DNA of 64,000 bases from Udeniomyces pyricola (Eukaryota; Basidiomycota; Tremellomycetes; Cystofilobasidiales; Mrakiaceae): NCBI GenBank assembly GCA_039545295.1, contig BCIK01000026.1, positions 151,132 through 215,131 on the forward strand, given 5' to 3'. Below the pieces are notes generated by a model, which saw only the letters and a list, made by a program, of their open reading frames with translations, made no database searches and was not told the DNA's origin. The first letter of the stretch is position 1; each line of letters opens with the position of its first letter. Below, piece by piece: positions 44,343 through 57,600 of this stretch. The position numbers were made by a program, and so were the translations under genes.

Positions 44343-44949
44343 GGCTGGGAGGGAGGCTGGTGGTGAGGGCGCGGATGAAGTCTGATATGGGATTACTGGC
44401 TAGCGTTGTTGTTCACTTGGACAGCAGCACACAAGAGGGCGGAGTGAGCGTGGCGTGGTGAGTTCGTGAGTTCGTGACGCGGTGAGTGACGCGGTGAGTG
44501 ACCAGGAAGAAAAGGGAAAGGGCCAGGGAAAGGGCCAAGGGTGAGTGACGACAAGTCAGTCACGACGGTAAGAGCGGGTCGAGGAAGGGGAAGCAAAGAA
44601 GAAGAAAAAGAAGAAGGTGCAGGACAAGGACGTGTTGGAATTTGATCTCCGCTCAACCTGCTCTCCACGCTAAGAACACCGCATTTCCAATACCATGCCC
44701 ACTTATCCTCACTCATTCTTCCCACATCATCATCATCATCATCAACGTTTGGCGTAACGTTCGACCGGCCAGCTGACTTAACAAAGGGACGACGCTCCAC
44801 GCTCACTACTACTACTACTACTGCTACTACTACACACTCGCCATTGCTACCATTATACATCATCATCCTCATTCGTCTCGTCTCGTCTCGTCTCGTCTCT
44901 CTCGATTCACCACCAACTACCCACACATACATCTCTCCCACCCCATCCC
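44343..44949. promoter_or_regulatory. Divergent promoter of membrane protein and Zn2Cys6 factor
   Basis: A 607-bp gap. It contains short tandem units: GTGAGTTC and GACGCGGTGAGT near 44459-44502, (CTA)n near 44807-44832 and (TCTCG)n near 44875-44898. Shared control is possible but not shown. Confidence 0.4.
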
Positions 44950-47900
44950 ATGCCACCCCACTCGCCAGCCTCCTCGTCCCGTTCCGGTCATTCTACCGAT
45001 CTATCCACCCACCCGACGCAACCCACGTCCGCGTCACATTCGGGGATAACCGCAGACGACAAACCGAAACGAAACCGCGAGGGCTGCTTCAACTGTCGCA
45101 AGAGGTTCGCTCTGTTCCCCATGGCTCCGTCTGTTTCCTCGGACGCTGCGGAAAAAAAGGCCGCCCTCCTCATACTCATCGATCTTGTCTCTTCATCTCG
45201 CTCTTGCTCCTTTGCCTCAGAAAGAAACGGTGTACCCTCGACCGGATCGTCTCGGACCTCAATCCAGACGGAGCATGCACTGCCTGGTCGGTTTCCACGC
45301 GTCGGTCGGCCGGGGCGGCGACAGAGTCGATATCACGTTTGGTTGTTCTGACCATAGTTTCCCTTCTTTTGACTTTGGTATCTCGTGCTTGGCCTATGTC
45401 TTAACCCCCCCCCCCTTCCCTCATCTGTGTCTCAGCACTCGTCTCAAGCTCGTCTGTGTCTTTCCGGCGGTTGATCCGGTGACGGGCAACGTTGTCAAAC
45501 AGCCCAACAAGCGTCGCAAACTGACTGTCCCTGCCCCGGATACCCACGATAACCGCGCCTCTTGCTCGCAATCTCCGACTCGCTCTCAAGCTGCTTCGTC
45601 GCATGAGCCTGCCGCTCGTCAGCCTCCTCCATCCCCTCCCCATGTTCAAGACACCGCTTCTCGTCCGAGACCGGCGAATGGTATCGACACTGCACACGAT
45701 ATCGTCCCTCCTCTTCACCGACATCTTCAACGACCCTCCATTTCCGCCCATGCTACCAGTTCATATCGACCTCATGCCTCAACCTCGGCATCTGTTGCTC
45801 CCCCACTTGTGACAGGTGTCTGGACAGGTCAGGGCGAATGGGACTGGGAACGACTTTTACCGTCATCCGGTCCAGCGCTACCACCTCGTTCATCCCATAG
45901 TCAGCGGCTGTTCCTTTCGGGTGACACGCAGCAAGCTTCGGCCTCAGCAACCTCATCAATGTCGATCAATCCTCATCATCGTTCGACGCAACTGCAGCGA
46001 CCTTCGTACAAGGGCAAAGAAGTAGAGAGAGCGCGAGCGAGAATACCAAGTCCGCTCTTTGGTGAAGCCATAGCAGGGTTCGATGTGGATGAACAAGGTA
46101 TGTCTTGATACGTACTCTTCTTTTGCTTGTAAAATACCAAGACGTGAATCCGTCCCTACTCTTGTACTTGCACGCCCTCACTAGCTACTAACAGCCAAGA
46201 CCTAAGGCAAGAGCGAAACCACACAGCTTTGCTGATAATGGTCGAACGGCAGGCTGACTTGGATGATCTCTTTTTCTCCGCACTCTTGTGTCACTGATCA
46301 TCACCAGCGCTACTAGGTGATATTGATCCTCTTCTTCCTCTTTCTAACGCTGCTACCGCCCCATCTTCTCCGCCTCCAATTGACGACCACCTGCTCGGCT
46401 TCCCGACTCCGTTCACCGATCCATCGACCGCTATCACGACTCTCGTACAAACTCCATCTTCTCATCATCCGCCATTCTTGCCTCTTGGCTCCCTACTGCT
46501 CGACGGCTCAAATCAAGACGACCAAGAAGGGGCCGACGATCAGGACGAAGGTGGCGATGAGACCGATTTCTTTCACGCCTTGAACCGCGACCAGTCAAGT
46601 ACTACCCAGCATGATGATCCCATCCGTCGGGACGTCGTCGATATTCCAGAACTAGTCTCAGGCGAAGGGGAGACGTACGATTTCCTTGCGAGTCCGGGCG
46701 TGCGACTCGATGAGCTTCTCGGAGGTGGATCGATGGGAAACGATGGTGGAATCGGGCATGCCGAGTTGCTGATTCTGGCGACGCGGATGAGGGAGAAAGC
46801 TTCGCCTTTGATGCATTTTCCGATCGAGGATGAGCCCGGCTCGTCGTTTAGGTTCGATTCGGTTTCACCTCATCTGTCACCTATACCGATTTCATCCATA
46901 CCGATCATGCCGAGTCCACCTAGGTCGTTAGGCTTGCGGTTTCCGGATTTACCACCGGTACGTATTTCTCTCACTTTCCTCCTGCCCTTTGTACTTGAGT
47001 TCCTCAGACGAAAGAGACTTTTTCTTATTCTTCTTTTTTTTCCTCTCTCTCGGTGGCATGGACAACGTAGTCCATCACGTCGGAAGGACCTTTCCTCCTC
47101 AGTTACTTTCTTCATAAACTCGCGCCTCTCGTCTCGGTCCTCACGCCACCCACTGCGCAGCCCATCTCGGGTAGCATCAGTAGTCATCGCAAGTGGAACA
47201 AAGGTGAAGGCAGAGGAAGTGAGGGATTAGATCTCGTCAGCGTGTTCGTGCCCATGTTGCACGAATCCGACTTAGTTGTAAGTTTGAGAAAGAAGAAAAA
47301 AGACTTTGATGGCATAGATAGTGGCGGCGTTCGCCTTTATTATGTTTTGTTTTGCTACTTATCATTGTGCTATATGGCTCATGATATCCACTTGTTGGTC
47401 TTTGTCGCTCTTTGCTTTTATCCTGGTTCCGAACGCGCACAGCTACTGAGCATCGTAGCTTGGTCAGCGACGCATCTCTCCCGACTGGGCTCGCCCTGGT
47501 CCGATATCGCCGCCGTCTGCACGAAAAAGGCATGCATCAAACTTCAAGAGGCGTTCCTCACGAGACCATCCGATCGGAGTGTCGCTTCGCTCCATAAGGA
47601 AGACGCCGTTTTGTTGGGCACGTTGGCGATTTTGTGTGGGATCGAAGTGAGTTGAAAAAAAAAGGAGGGGGGGAGATAGGTTCTTCCTCCAGCTTGGGCA
47701 GTTTCTGTGTTTTCTTCTTCCTCGTTCTTTCTTCTTCTTCTTCTCGATGGGCTTGTCGGGCTGGAAAGAGTGATAGCGTTACGTTCCTTGGATGGTCAAC
47801 TCCGTGAAATTAACGACCCAACCTGACTTTTGAACGAACGTATGGTTTTGTTTTGTTTTGTGTGTGTGTATGTGTGTGTGTGTGTGTGTGTGCAGATCTG

Positions 47901-49495
47901 TCAAGGTTCGACGTATACTTGGGCGACCCCACTCGAACTCGCCAAGACCTTAGTCCAAGACCTCGATTCCCCCCAAAAGATTGCTAAGCTCGACCCTCCC
48001 AGTCGCTGGTTGCTCCAGAATTATGTGTATCATGAGTTCATGGTCAGTTTGAGAAGAGCGATAGGGGATAGATTGGAGGAAAGGAAAGGAAAGGACACAA
48101 CTGCAAGTTGAGGGGGGGGGGGTTCCGATTCCATTTCGTTGATCGATCGATGGGTCGAACTGATGCGTTTTTGAACCGTTTTCGACTCGCTTTCTTCAAA
48201 TTCCTCTTCGTCCTCGTCAAGTCGAGTGTTCTCTCCCTTCGAGGTCCCCAATTCGATTCGCACTCCAACCTCGAGATCCTAAACCCGACCGGTACGGGTC
48301 CCAACACGTTCATGGGCAACTGGATGCCCGTCTGTGCGATCATTGGCGAGATTGCTCGGTTAGCCGTCGTGAGGAATCATTTGGGTTTACATCCGGGTGG
48401 TATGCACGAAGCTCACGAACACGTGGCGACTCAAGCGAAAGCTTTGGAACTTGCTTTGGAGAGGTGTCGACCGAGTGTGGCTGGTGGCGTGATGAAGGAT
48501 GGAGAAGAGGAGGAGGAGGTGGGGGAGGTGGTAGTGGAGGAAATGGCTGGAGGTGGGAGAGCGTCATCCTCGGCATCGTCGTGGAAACCGGGAGAGGCTG
48601 GGTTGGATTTGGACCTTCCGTTGTATCAACTCGCGGCTTTTAGATGCTTTGTGTTGGTCGCAAAGTTGTACCTTAAACAAGTCGTTCTAAGACAGTACGT
48701 CAGCGTTTTTATTTTTATTTTTTATTCTCTCTTTCCTCTCGTCTTGTCTCGTCTTTTTCTTTTCCTCTATCCATTTGCACTTACAAGACTTTGCCATTCA
48801 TGTATTTACATCCTCTCATCCCTTTCATTCGTCCTCTCCCCCCCCCCCCAAAAAAAAAAAACAAACCAAACCATCCCAAACTTACACACAAAAAGCAACT
48901 CCCAAACGCTCGATTCCCAACTTCTCGTCTCCGCAATCTTGCGTTCGATCGACCTCGTCCTCGGGACGCCTGCCGAGTCATCCCTCGTGTTTCCCGTGGC
49001 CGTCGTCGGGATCGATTGCGTAAGAGAGGAAGATCGGAGAAGGGTGAGAGATTTGTTCGAGAAGTTGTTGGAGAAGTGAGTGTTTTTTTTTTTTTCTTGG
49101 AAGAGAATTGAAGAGCGGGGGAAGGGGGGAAAGGGTCGGTGATGATGAGGAGGAGGGAGCGTCGAGGCGTCGGACGATGTTTCTTTTTTTTTCTCCTTTA
49201 AGTTAGGTGAAATGAGAGACCAAACAAAACCTAACTCACCCAACCAATTCCTCTCTCTCTCTCTCTTCTCTCTTTTCAAAGCTGTGGGATTCAAAACATC
49301 CGTTCCGCCTCGGAACTCGTCCGGGAAGTCTGGAGCCGCAACGACGATGGGACCCGGTGGATCGATTGGCCCAAATTGTGCGAGTCGAAAGGGTGGAACA
49401 TCAGTTTTGCTAGTCTGTTTTTTTTGGGTGGGGGGGGGGGGGGGGGGGGGGGGGTTTGGAAGGGGGGGGGGGGGGGGGGTGGTTGTGAGGGATAG
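44950..49495 (+). CDS. Zn2Cys6 transcription factor, fungal-specific
   Basis: A nuclear DNA-binding regulator. The zinc cluster is split over three exons: 44950-45104 ends GCFNCRKR, 45221-45286 gives KKRCTLDRIVSDLNPDGACTA, and the next (from 45435) gives CTRLKLVC. Joined, the spacing is C-x2-C-x6-C-x14-C-x2-C-x6-C; the 14-residue middle loop is at the long end for the family. A basic NKRRKLTVP patch follows. About six later exons form a helical region (SEGPFLLSYFLHKLAPLVS, LSIVAWSATHLSRLG, MGNWMPVCAIIGEIARLAVV) typical of the fungal-specific regulatory domain, ending in RWIDWPKLCESKGWNISFA. The last codons run into poly-G, so the stop at 49493-49495 depends on uncertain run lengths. The target genes are unknown, and nothing links it directly to nitrate. 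Confidence 0.85.
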
Positions 49496-50404
49496 GATGG
49501 GATAGGGTTGAGGAAGGGAGAAGGGGCCGGGGTTGGGGAAGGGATGGAGGGGTTGCGCCAGGAGGGTGGTCGAGGGAGATAGGATGGGATAGGATAGGAA
49601 GGAAGAGAGAAATGCAGTAGATCGACGTATTACTCTCACAGGAAGAACTACTTGGTCGAGCCTAGACATCCTGGGTGTCATGTATACATATATATCCTGG
49701 CTTTCTCTGAGATATATGTGTTCTCTTATCGTCTACGTGTGTTTAGACCGTTCTCTCTTTTCTTTGGGGGGGGGGGGCAAGNGGGGGGATGTCCTCGAAC
49801 TCGAGCCAGTCCTTGGAAAATGAACGCTAAAAAAGAAAAGAAAAGAAAAAACAAGAAAAAAAACAAATAGAGTTGATCCAAACCGTACGTATGCATCTCA
49901 GGTAACGAAAAAAAAAAGAGAAACAAAAAGGACCTTCGCGCAAATGCAACGTACAACCGAGATCGACGTCAACGCGCACGAAGGGAAACAAACCGGGGGG
50001 GGAGGGGGGGGGGGGGAATTCGCCAACAAACAAACCAAACGGAACGAAACGAAACGCAACCAAACAGAACGACAGGGATCGAGACAGAGAGGAAAGAAAA
50101 GTCCGAGAGGACTGATTGAAATGGGCATGATGTGTGGCAGAATGTATAACGATGACCCATCGACGATCAAGATGTCATCAAGTGGGGAGGGGAGGGGGGG
50201 ACATGTACGAGATCGATTTGGATACCGTTGGAGTGAGAGGGTTGAGGGAAGGAGAGATTGAGATCGAACAAAACTCCCTGGGCCGGCTGCAACCTTGAAC
50301 TTACGTCTATTCTTGAAATTCTTGGATACCCTCAGCCTCCTCTGCCCCCTGCCCCCTCCCCCCTTCCCCGGTCCCTCTTCCCACCCCCGATACCATCCAT
50401 TCGA
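49496..50404. other. Convergent intergenic region
   Basis: No supported gene. It contains poly-G tracts, (TA)n near 49686-49696 and one N (49782). An ACGAAACGAAACG-type repeat occurs near 50040-50065. Confidence 0.45.
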
Positions 50405-53400
50405 TCATGACTTGGTCAGATGAACGACATCTACCGACCCAACAACATCCTCCACCCTCCTCTCACTCCTCGTCGTCGTTCCAACCATCTCAACTCCACT
50501 CCCTTCCCTCATCCCTCCACCTTCACAATCACCCTGACCGACTAATTTCCTCGACCCTTCGACGACATGATCGTACTTCTCTCGGACGGCCGGTACGGTC
50601 TGGATGACGACGGTCGTAAAGGGGATAGCGACGAAGAAAAGGGCAAAGTTTAGAGAGAGAGGTACCCAGGGGTTCGCGCTTGCTCGGGAGTTGATTCCAT
50701 AGGAGATAGCTTGACCGATCTGGAGAGAGAGGAGAGGAGAAAAGGGATAGGGTGGGTTGGAGAAACGGATTTCATAGGGTTTGGAGGGAGGGAATGAAGA
50801 TATATATATATATAAGGAGGTGTCAGTGAAACCGATCAACCCAGTCGAGAAATCTAGAAAGCCCATGTTGGACGACGATGGACGACAAATGACAAAGAGT
50901 AGAGAAGTAGAAAGATATATATCCCTCCATGCTTTTGTTTATCCTGGCTCTATAGAGGTGAGAAAGACTTACCGCTTCGATGGATCGGAAGATACCCCCG
51001 TTTCGAGCGTTCCCTTGGACGTCCGACGTAAAGCACGAAAGCAGCCAGTAAGCCCACGTTTGGGCGAGGTACCCCGTGATCCTACAGAAAGATTTAAAAG
51101 ACACGTCACAAACCACAGAGAGAGAGAGAAGAAAACAGAAGAGGAAAAAAAAGTCAACAACGACGTGTATCAAATGAATGCCAGGCAGAGATTGTGTGCT
51201 GGTATAACAAGCAAAGTAAACTGATGATGTAGGAGAACAAACCACACCATTGGCTGAGAGTTAAATCGGCGCAACGAATCGAAGAACGATAACTTACTGC
51301 ATGATCAGGAACGGAACGTAAGCTTTAGCCCATCCTTCGCTCGTCCAATCTAATTTCGCCGCCTTTGGGTTAGCCAAGAAGTAAGCCTGTCGTTCACATA
51401 ACCAAGCGAACGAGACTAAAGTTGGGATCGTCGTCACGGCGAAACCGATTTGGGCCCGACGACGTTGAGTCCATTTGGCGTGATCCAGGATCCGACCAAA
51501 GAGGGCGGTGAAGACGATGACAGAGGTGGGAACGACGATGGAGGAGAGGGCTCGGGCTCGGACGGTAAAGTGGAGGGTGAGATAGGTTCCCCTAATGGAA
51601 AGAGAGAAGATGTAGATAGATTGGGGTGAATAGTGAGTCGGTCAGGGGTTTGTTCGAGAACGTCGTCTAGAGGGATTCGAGTTGGAGCATGAAGTGATGG
51701 GACTCACAAGACACCACCGTAGAAGAAAGAGACGAAAAACCAGGGAATCAAAAGAAGCGTACGCCTCGTCGTCAATGCCCTCCCTGGACAAAAGAGATAT
51801 TCATCCCAAGCATTATCATGAGTCATCTCGTTCTCTGATCTATTTCTTCTACTTTTTTTTTTCATCGTCACCATTCTGTACCCTGGGTTTAAATGATGTG
51901 AAGGCTTAAACCACTCACAGACAAGTTTGACTTCCTCTTTGAGACCGATGGACTCGTCCGCAGCAAGGACGATGATTGACCCGTCGGCCCGACGAACTTG
52001 ATGCGGCTTGGAAATCAAGAGCGAGATGGGAAACCCGCAAGCTTCGATGGCGATGAAGAAGAGGAACGTTGAAGTGGCGATGCCGCCGGCACTGAGGTTG
52101 TGAATGTTTCGGCTGAGATTGATGCCTCCACCGACTAGTTGACCCAGGTTACGACTCATGACCCTGGTGAGAGAAGCGAAGCGTCAGCGAAGAAGAAGTC
52201 TTGCCAAACTCGAGAGAGAATCTGCACTGTATGTATATAAGGACGCTTACCAGATGGCAAGGTACAGTCCTCGGCGATTGTCCTCGGGATACGACAAGAC
52301 TATGGAGAACGGGTAAGGAGATTCAGTCAACATCGCGATCACGAGTCGTCATACGTAGACGAGGGCTTGGACGAACTGATAGCAGCTTCGGCAATGTACC
52401 ACAGTCCGTTGCCGACACCCGAGAGAAATCGACCGAGGATAAGATACCACTGATTGAGATGAGCGAACGTTGAAGGAGACGATCGCGAGAATCAGATTTG
52501 GATTTGCATAGTCTTTGGTCGAAGGGGCATGACGACGAACCTGAATCGAGTATTTGCTGTTGACGTAGTAGGCAGATCCATTAATGGGGAAACTGTAGGG
52601 TTGGTTATCCATATGTGTAGTCAGAATGTAGTCGGATGCGAAGCGGTTGCTGTGATAAGACGATGAAAGAGACTTGAGAGTAGGGCCTACGTGATGGCAC
52701 CGATGACGAGACACCACTTGAGACCAAGCTTGGACATGATGGGCCCGCCCATCATTCTGTTGAAGTAAGACATCTTTCCAGAGCATAAGTACCAATCTCC
52801 GCGTTTGGGAATCGAGCGAGCTACGGGGTGGACATCCACATGTCAAAGAAGCTCACGTCAAGGTAGCAACAGCACAGTAGCTGGCGGCGGTCCCAGCATT
52901 GACCTGAGGGGTCATTACCATTCAACAAGACCTAGATGGGTAAGTACGAGTATGCGCATGCGTCTGTTTGACTCGGTCCAACATGCCTATGCCTGCAAAG
53001 AAGACAGAGAGCAACCGAATCATCGAGGTAACGCATACGTACCACCCAGGGCAAGGCTGCTCCACCACCTCCCAGGCCACTGATCGCATCGGCCTACTCA
53101 GCACCAAGTACATAGAAAGGAAACAATCAGCAAGAGTGACGAATTCTGAACTAAAGTGGGTCGGTACCTCACCACATCGCGACGACTAACTCACCATGGC
53201 TGGACCACAAAAACTCAGCATGCTGCAAACGACGACTTGGAAGAGCGAGCTTCGATACAAAGTGGCCAGTCTACTTTGGGTTGCTGGAGGCGTCATGGGG
53301 TCGACGTCGATCTCAACCTCACGCACGTACGTATCGAAGCCGGCGTTCATGGAGTCTTTGGCATCGATGTCTTTCGTATCGTCAGCGTAGGATTCGTTAG

Positions 53401-53416
53401 GATGAGGAGCTTGCAT
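50405..53416 (-). CDS. UNC93-like / MFS membrane transporter
   Basis: A multi-spanning membrane protein with an unknown substrate. It begins with a charged N-terminus (MQAPHPNESYADDTKD) and then SLFQVVVCSMLSFCGPAM, followed after an intron by ADAISGLGGGGAALPW, the hallmark start of fungal UNC93/DUF895 proteins. Later exons give VNAGTAASYCAVATLT, YLILGRFLSGVGNGLWYIAE, LSYPEDNRRGLYLAIW, MSRNLGQLVGGGINL and ATSTFLFFIAIEACGFPISL, with the C-terminal helix ending PFTTVVIQTVPAVREKYDHV. About eleven exons. The first exon (53416-53195, 74 codons, phase 0) supports the chosen start. Closely related fungal genes are usually annotated only as MFS general substrate transporters. Confidence 0.85.
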
Positions 53417-54680
53417 GATAGCAGGTGACGCTAGTCAGTGCCTTGCTGATAAATAGCTGGAAGGAGTGAGCTGTGGGTATGACAGAGAGGGCAATGAGTG
53501 AGTTAAGGAATAAGATGATCTGAGGGCGGAGTAGGAAAGGAAGCTGGTCGAGTATGGAAAAGGAATGGATGGTGATGAAAGAGTTGACACTAAGCTACTT
53601 ATGGGGCAAAGTAGCACCTGGCCGGTTGGACCGATAGGGCCGCGGGGGGGGGGGGGGGGGGGGGGGGTCCTCGGTATCAGCTCATGTCGGCAAACTGGCT
53701 GAACCAGCTAGCATAGTATAGGAGAAGCTAAAAGCTGTTTGGCCGCGCAAGATAATCGATAACCGACGTCCGGTGATCATCGATCCCTAATCAAGATGAC
53801 CACCGTCGGTCGTCCGCGTGTTATCCCGGATCATATGCGCCACCACGCATGATGGCGCATGATCGATCAGCAACGAGGCTAATGGGCGGCCAAGCCCTGT
53901 TTGGGAGTTCAGCGTCTCGATCAGCTCGCAAAGACGGGTCAGTATGCAGAACCCAGACCACGCTCTGATAAACTGATGACGTGAACGAAGCTTTGATAGC
54001 GCTGAAGGTGGTTGACGAGTGAATAGTGAAGCCTAGATTGGACGACGGAATGCTGCTTGGAAGCGAGACCAGGCAACATTGCAGTACTACATCATACGAT
54101 CGATGAAGACGCATACTCGATTGTCATGATGATCTGCTCCAGGCTGTGCAAGGCTGTGAGGTCTGGCTGGCGAGAAACTGGAATTCGTCTGGAAAGTCGT
54201 TCCGATTCGTTCATCAGCAACGCCGCCATCGTCGACTTCGACGTTTGATCTTGCCTCAACGTCACTACTCGCTCACGTCTTCATCACACAATGAGACCGA
54301 TATCTCTCAAGCCGGCCCAGAGAGATCCCTTGACCCGGTCGAAGCGTCGGACCACGGTCAGTCGGTGAACCTGCTTGACTTCTCCCACAAGAACTCCATC
54401 TAAAGTCCGACGGAGCTGACCGGTCGCTCCAACTCTCACCCGTGCTCAGACCCCAATTTACCTTGACTCACATCCGACACGGTGCCTACACTCCACGCCA
54501 ACGCTCGCTTCTGCCGATTCACCGAAACTCCCCGCTAAGCTTAGTCACCTACGCGAGCCGTCTGCGACCTCACCCCACCGTCCCTTCAGCGCGTCCGATC
54601 CTTCGTCGGCTCGTCCTCTACCAAAAAGCGTCGATGCTCTACCATGGCCACCACGTCAAAGAAACCACGATGAACCTTCC
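53417..54680. other. Divergent intergenic region with a long poly-G run
   Basis: Holds a poly-G run of about 25 bases (53643-53667). Before the next gene, a frame at 54442-54684 encodes an Arg-rich, acid-poor stretch (MLRPQFTLTHIRHGAYTPRQ) that resembles a mitochondrial presequence. It could be a first exon of the following gene, but I could not find an intron that keeps phase. Confidence 0.4.
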
Positions 54681-57600
54681 TTGACGCTCGGCCATACAGG
54701 TTTCAACTCTCAGCTTCACCCGCTCACTTCCCCTCAATCGTCGACGCCTGCCGCTACTGCCTTCGCCGCCTTTCTCGCGCGCCCAAAACCGCCTCGTATC
54801 GGAGCGCCGATATGGCTACAGGCGACCAGAGAAACCGAAAATCTCGAAAGGTTAAGACAAAAAGATGATTATCGACAAAGAAGAGCGTTTGCCCTTCAGC
54901 TCGACACGCCATCAATCGAAGGAGAAGGGAAAGCCAGGTTTCCGCCACCCTCCCTCGACGAGCAGTATGCCCAGTCTGTTTCCTCCTTGTCATCTCCAAT
55001 TATTTCCACCTCCGAAGCCTCGGGGAGCACCATATCGATTCGACCTTTCATCCGCATGACTTCATCGTTTCGCCCAACCTTGACGGCGACGGACGATCCG
55101 GACATTTACCCCCTCGATGCAACCTTGACCTCCCTCCTTCGGCTTCGAAATCCTTGCCTCATCCCTTCATCGACCCTGCGTGATCTTCTGCTCCAATACC
55201 TCATCGTGTCTCGCTTCTTTGGCGACGTACGGGAGCAACGGCTCGATGCCCTTTTCTTCCTTGGTCTCCCGCGCAATGCTGAAAGCGAAACGCTCTGTCT
55301 GCGAGCCGCGTTCAAGCGTCATTACCTCGGGCTTGTGGACAGCACACCTCGCGACGACCGTCCAGACGAACGGTATCCATCGGCGAGGCGTCTGGCTGAA
55401 GAGGTCTCGGCCATCCGACAGACATTCGAAACCGAGAGCGACGCCATCGAAAGCGGCCAAGACGAGTCATCGGCGCCTGATGTGGCGTGGAAGCAACGGA
55501 GACTCGACGTCTTGAGCATTGTCGAGAGTGGATGGCGTGCGATCGCGTCCGAGACGGCACGAGCGGAAGAGGTTCGATCCGAGATGTCCTCGTTAGCAAG
55601 CAAGGACAACTTACGGTTACCGTTGCCAGTCGAGCACCTCATCGGCAAATACGCCCGCGCGTCTCTGAAAGAACGGCCCACGGTGGATCAATGCATGGCT
55701 CTGCTGAAGGAGATGAGACGGATCAGGTGGTCGTCAGGGATGAGGCAAGTTGTCGAGAGACTCGTCCAAGCTTGGAGGCGGTCGCGACCTGGACGTCGTG
55801 TCGTACAAGACCCCACCCAGGAGTTGGAAGAGATAGTGAAATGTGTCAAGGCAGGCGTTCTGGGAGGCTCTACGAGGGTCGACTCTGCGATGTCGCCAGA
55901 GTTGCCGATGGCGGCGTGGTCGGGGATGTTGATGGCTTTCTTGCAAAACTCTCCTCTCAGCAGTAGCAGTTCAATATCCCTCAACATGGACCGACTACGC
56001 GTGGCTCTCGCTTTGTGGAGACGCGAGAGGCTTGGACGTGAACATGCCATTGGCTTCTGGATCCTCCCGGCCATCGTCGCTGTGCTCAACGCCGGTCCGT
56101 CCAACCACACAATAACGACCTTGCTCGAAGCCGCCGACGAGGTGTACGAAGCGTCCTACGAGTCTTTGTCTCATACGTCAGACTTGACCTCGGGTGATAA
56201 ACGAAAACGCCTCGAAAGTCTTTGCTCAGCATACCTCCGGATCCTGACCCATCCAACCATCTCACCCGACCCACTTGTCCTCCAAACCATACGCTCAACA
56301 TTTGATCGTTTCACCTCTTCCCCGACTGTCCCCAGAATCGATGATGCATCGTCTCAAATCGATCAACGATTTCTCGACGTCATACTCACCCCACTTCTCG
56401 AACGATCTCATCATACCCCTGCGACCGTGATGGCCCTTTTCACCAATCTCTCCGAGGTCTTTCCCACCGAAACTGCATCCCTTCCAGTCTACCACGAGTT
56501 TCTCTTGAAGCTTGAAGGGTCGCTTCTCGACACTCAACCAGCGGAAACAACGTTAGCGACGCTCGGCTTGATCCGCACGCGTATCGAGAGATGTCTGCCA
56601 GCGTACGAGTTTACAATCCTACCAGAATTGACGAAGCGACTCGGTGGATTTTCAAAAACATCAATCCTAGCGCCCATCGTCCCTAGGTCTGATCCAAATT
56701 CAGCTATTCCATCTTCTAGCTCCCGAGGGGCACGAACGTCATCACCGTCATCATTTCTCGCTCCTGCATCTATTCCCTCATCCAAATTTTTCCCCTCTGA
56801 ACGCCACAGCTTGGGTACCCAAACCGCCATTCTTCACCTTCACGAGTTCGTTCAATGCCTTCCGACAAGCCCTGCCACATTACCCACGCGAGAAGCACTC
56901 ATGCGGGTTCTCGGCAGCGAAGCCTTCATGTCATCGACCCAACCCACTGGAAAAGCAACTGCCGCTGCAGAGGAATGTTGGCAAGGTTTCTTGGCAGCGA
57001 CGCCCGTCGTTTCGAAGAGCGAATGTGGAGATAGCGAAGGGCTGCTGTTGGAATGGTTTGGTTGGGAAGCCTTCGTAGCTGTAAGTCCATAGCATGTCTG
57101 ATGAAGGAGAGTTGTCGCCGTAATCGTACAAGGTTGTTGACAGGCTCATTAATCATTGGTCAACCGTGTTGCTCGCCATTCGGCTTCCTCCCCTTCATTC
57201 TCCTTATCAAGCGATTTGCCTCTCTCCCCGTTACCATGTCACCATCTCCGGCCCTGCTCTCAACTTGGCACCTGTTCACAACCTATCTTATATCCTCTCC
57301 CTTCGCAACCGGATCCCGTACCCTGATCCCTCCTCCCTCCATCCAAACTTGGATATCTATCCTGACCTCGCTTAGCCGCAGTGACCCAACTATGTCTCTC
57401 ATGCATACCCTCCTCACAACCCTCTCTTCCGCCTCAATTGAGTCCTCTTCATCCGAAACGACCTTACTACTCATCCCCAATCCCGTCCTCAACCTCCTCA
57501 GCAAGCTCACTGATCGTGCCGACACGGAGAGGGATTGGTTCCCCTTCATCCAACACCGACAACAGCTCGAGATAAAATCAAAGCAGAAGTCGGGCGACAT

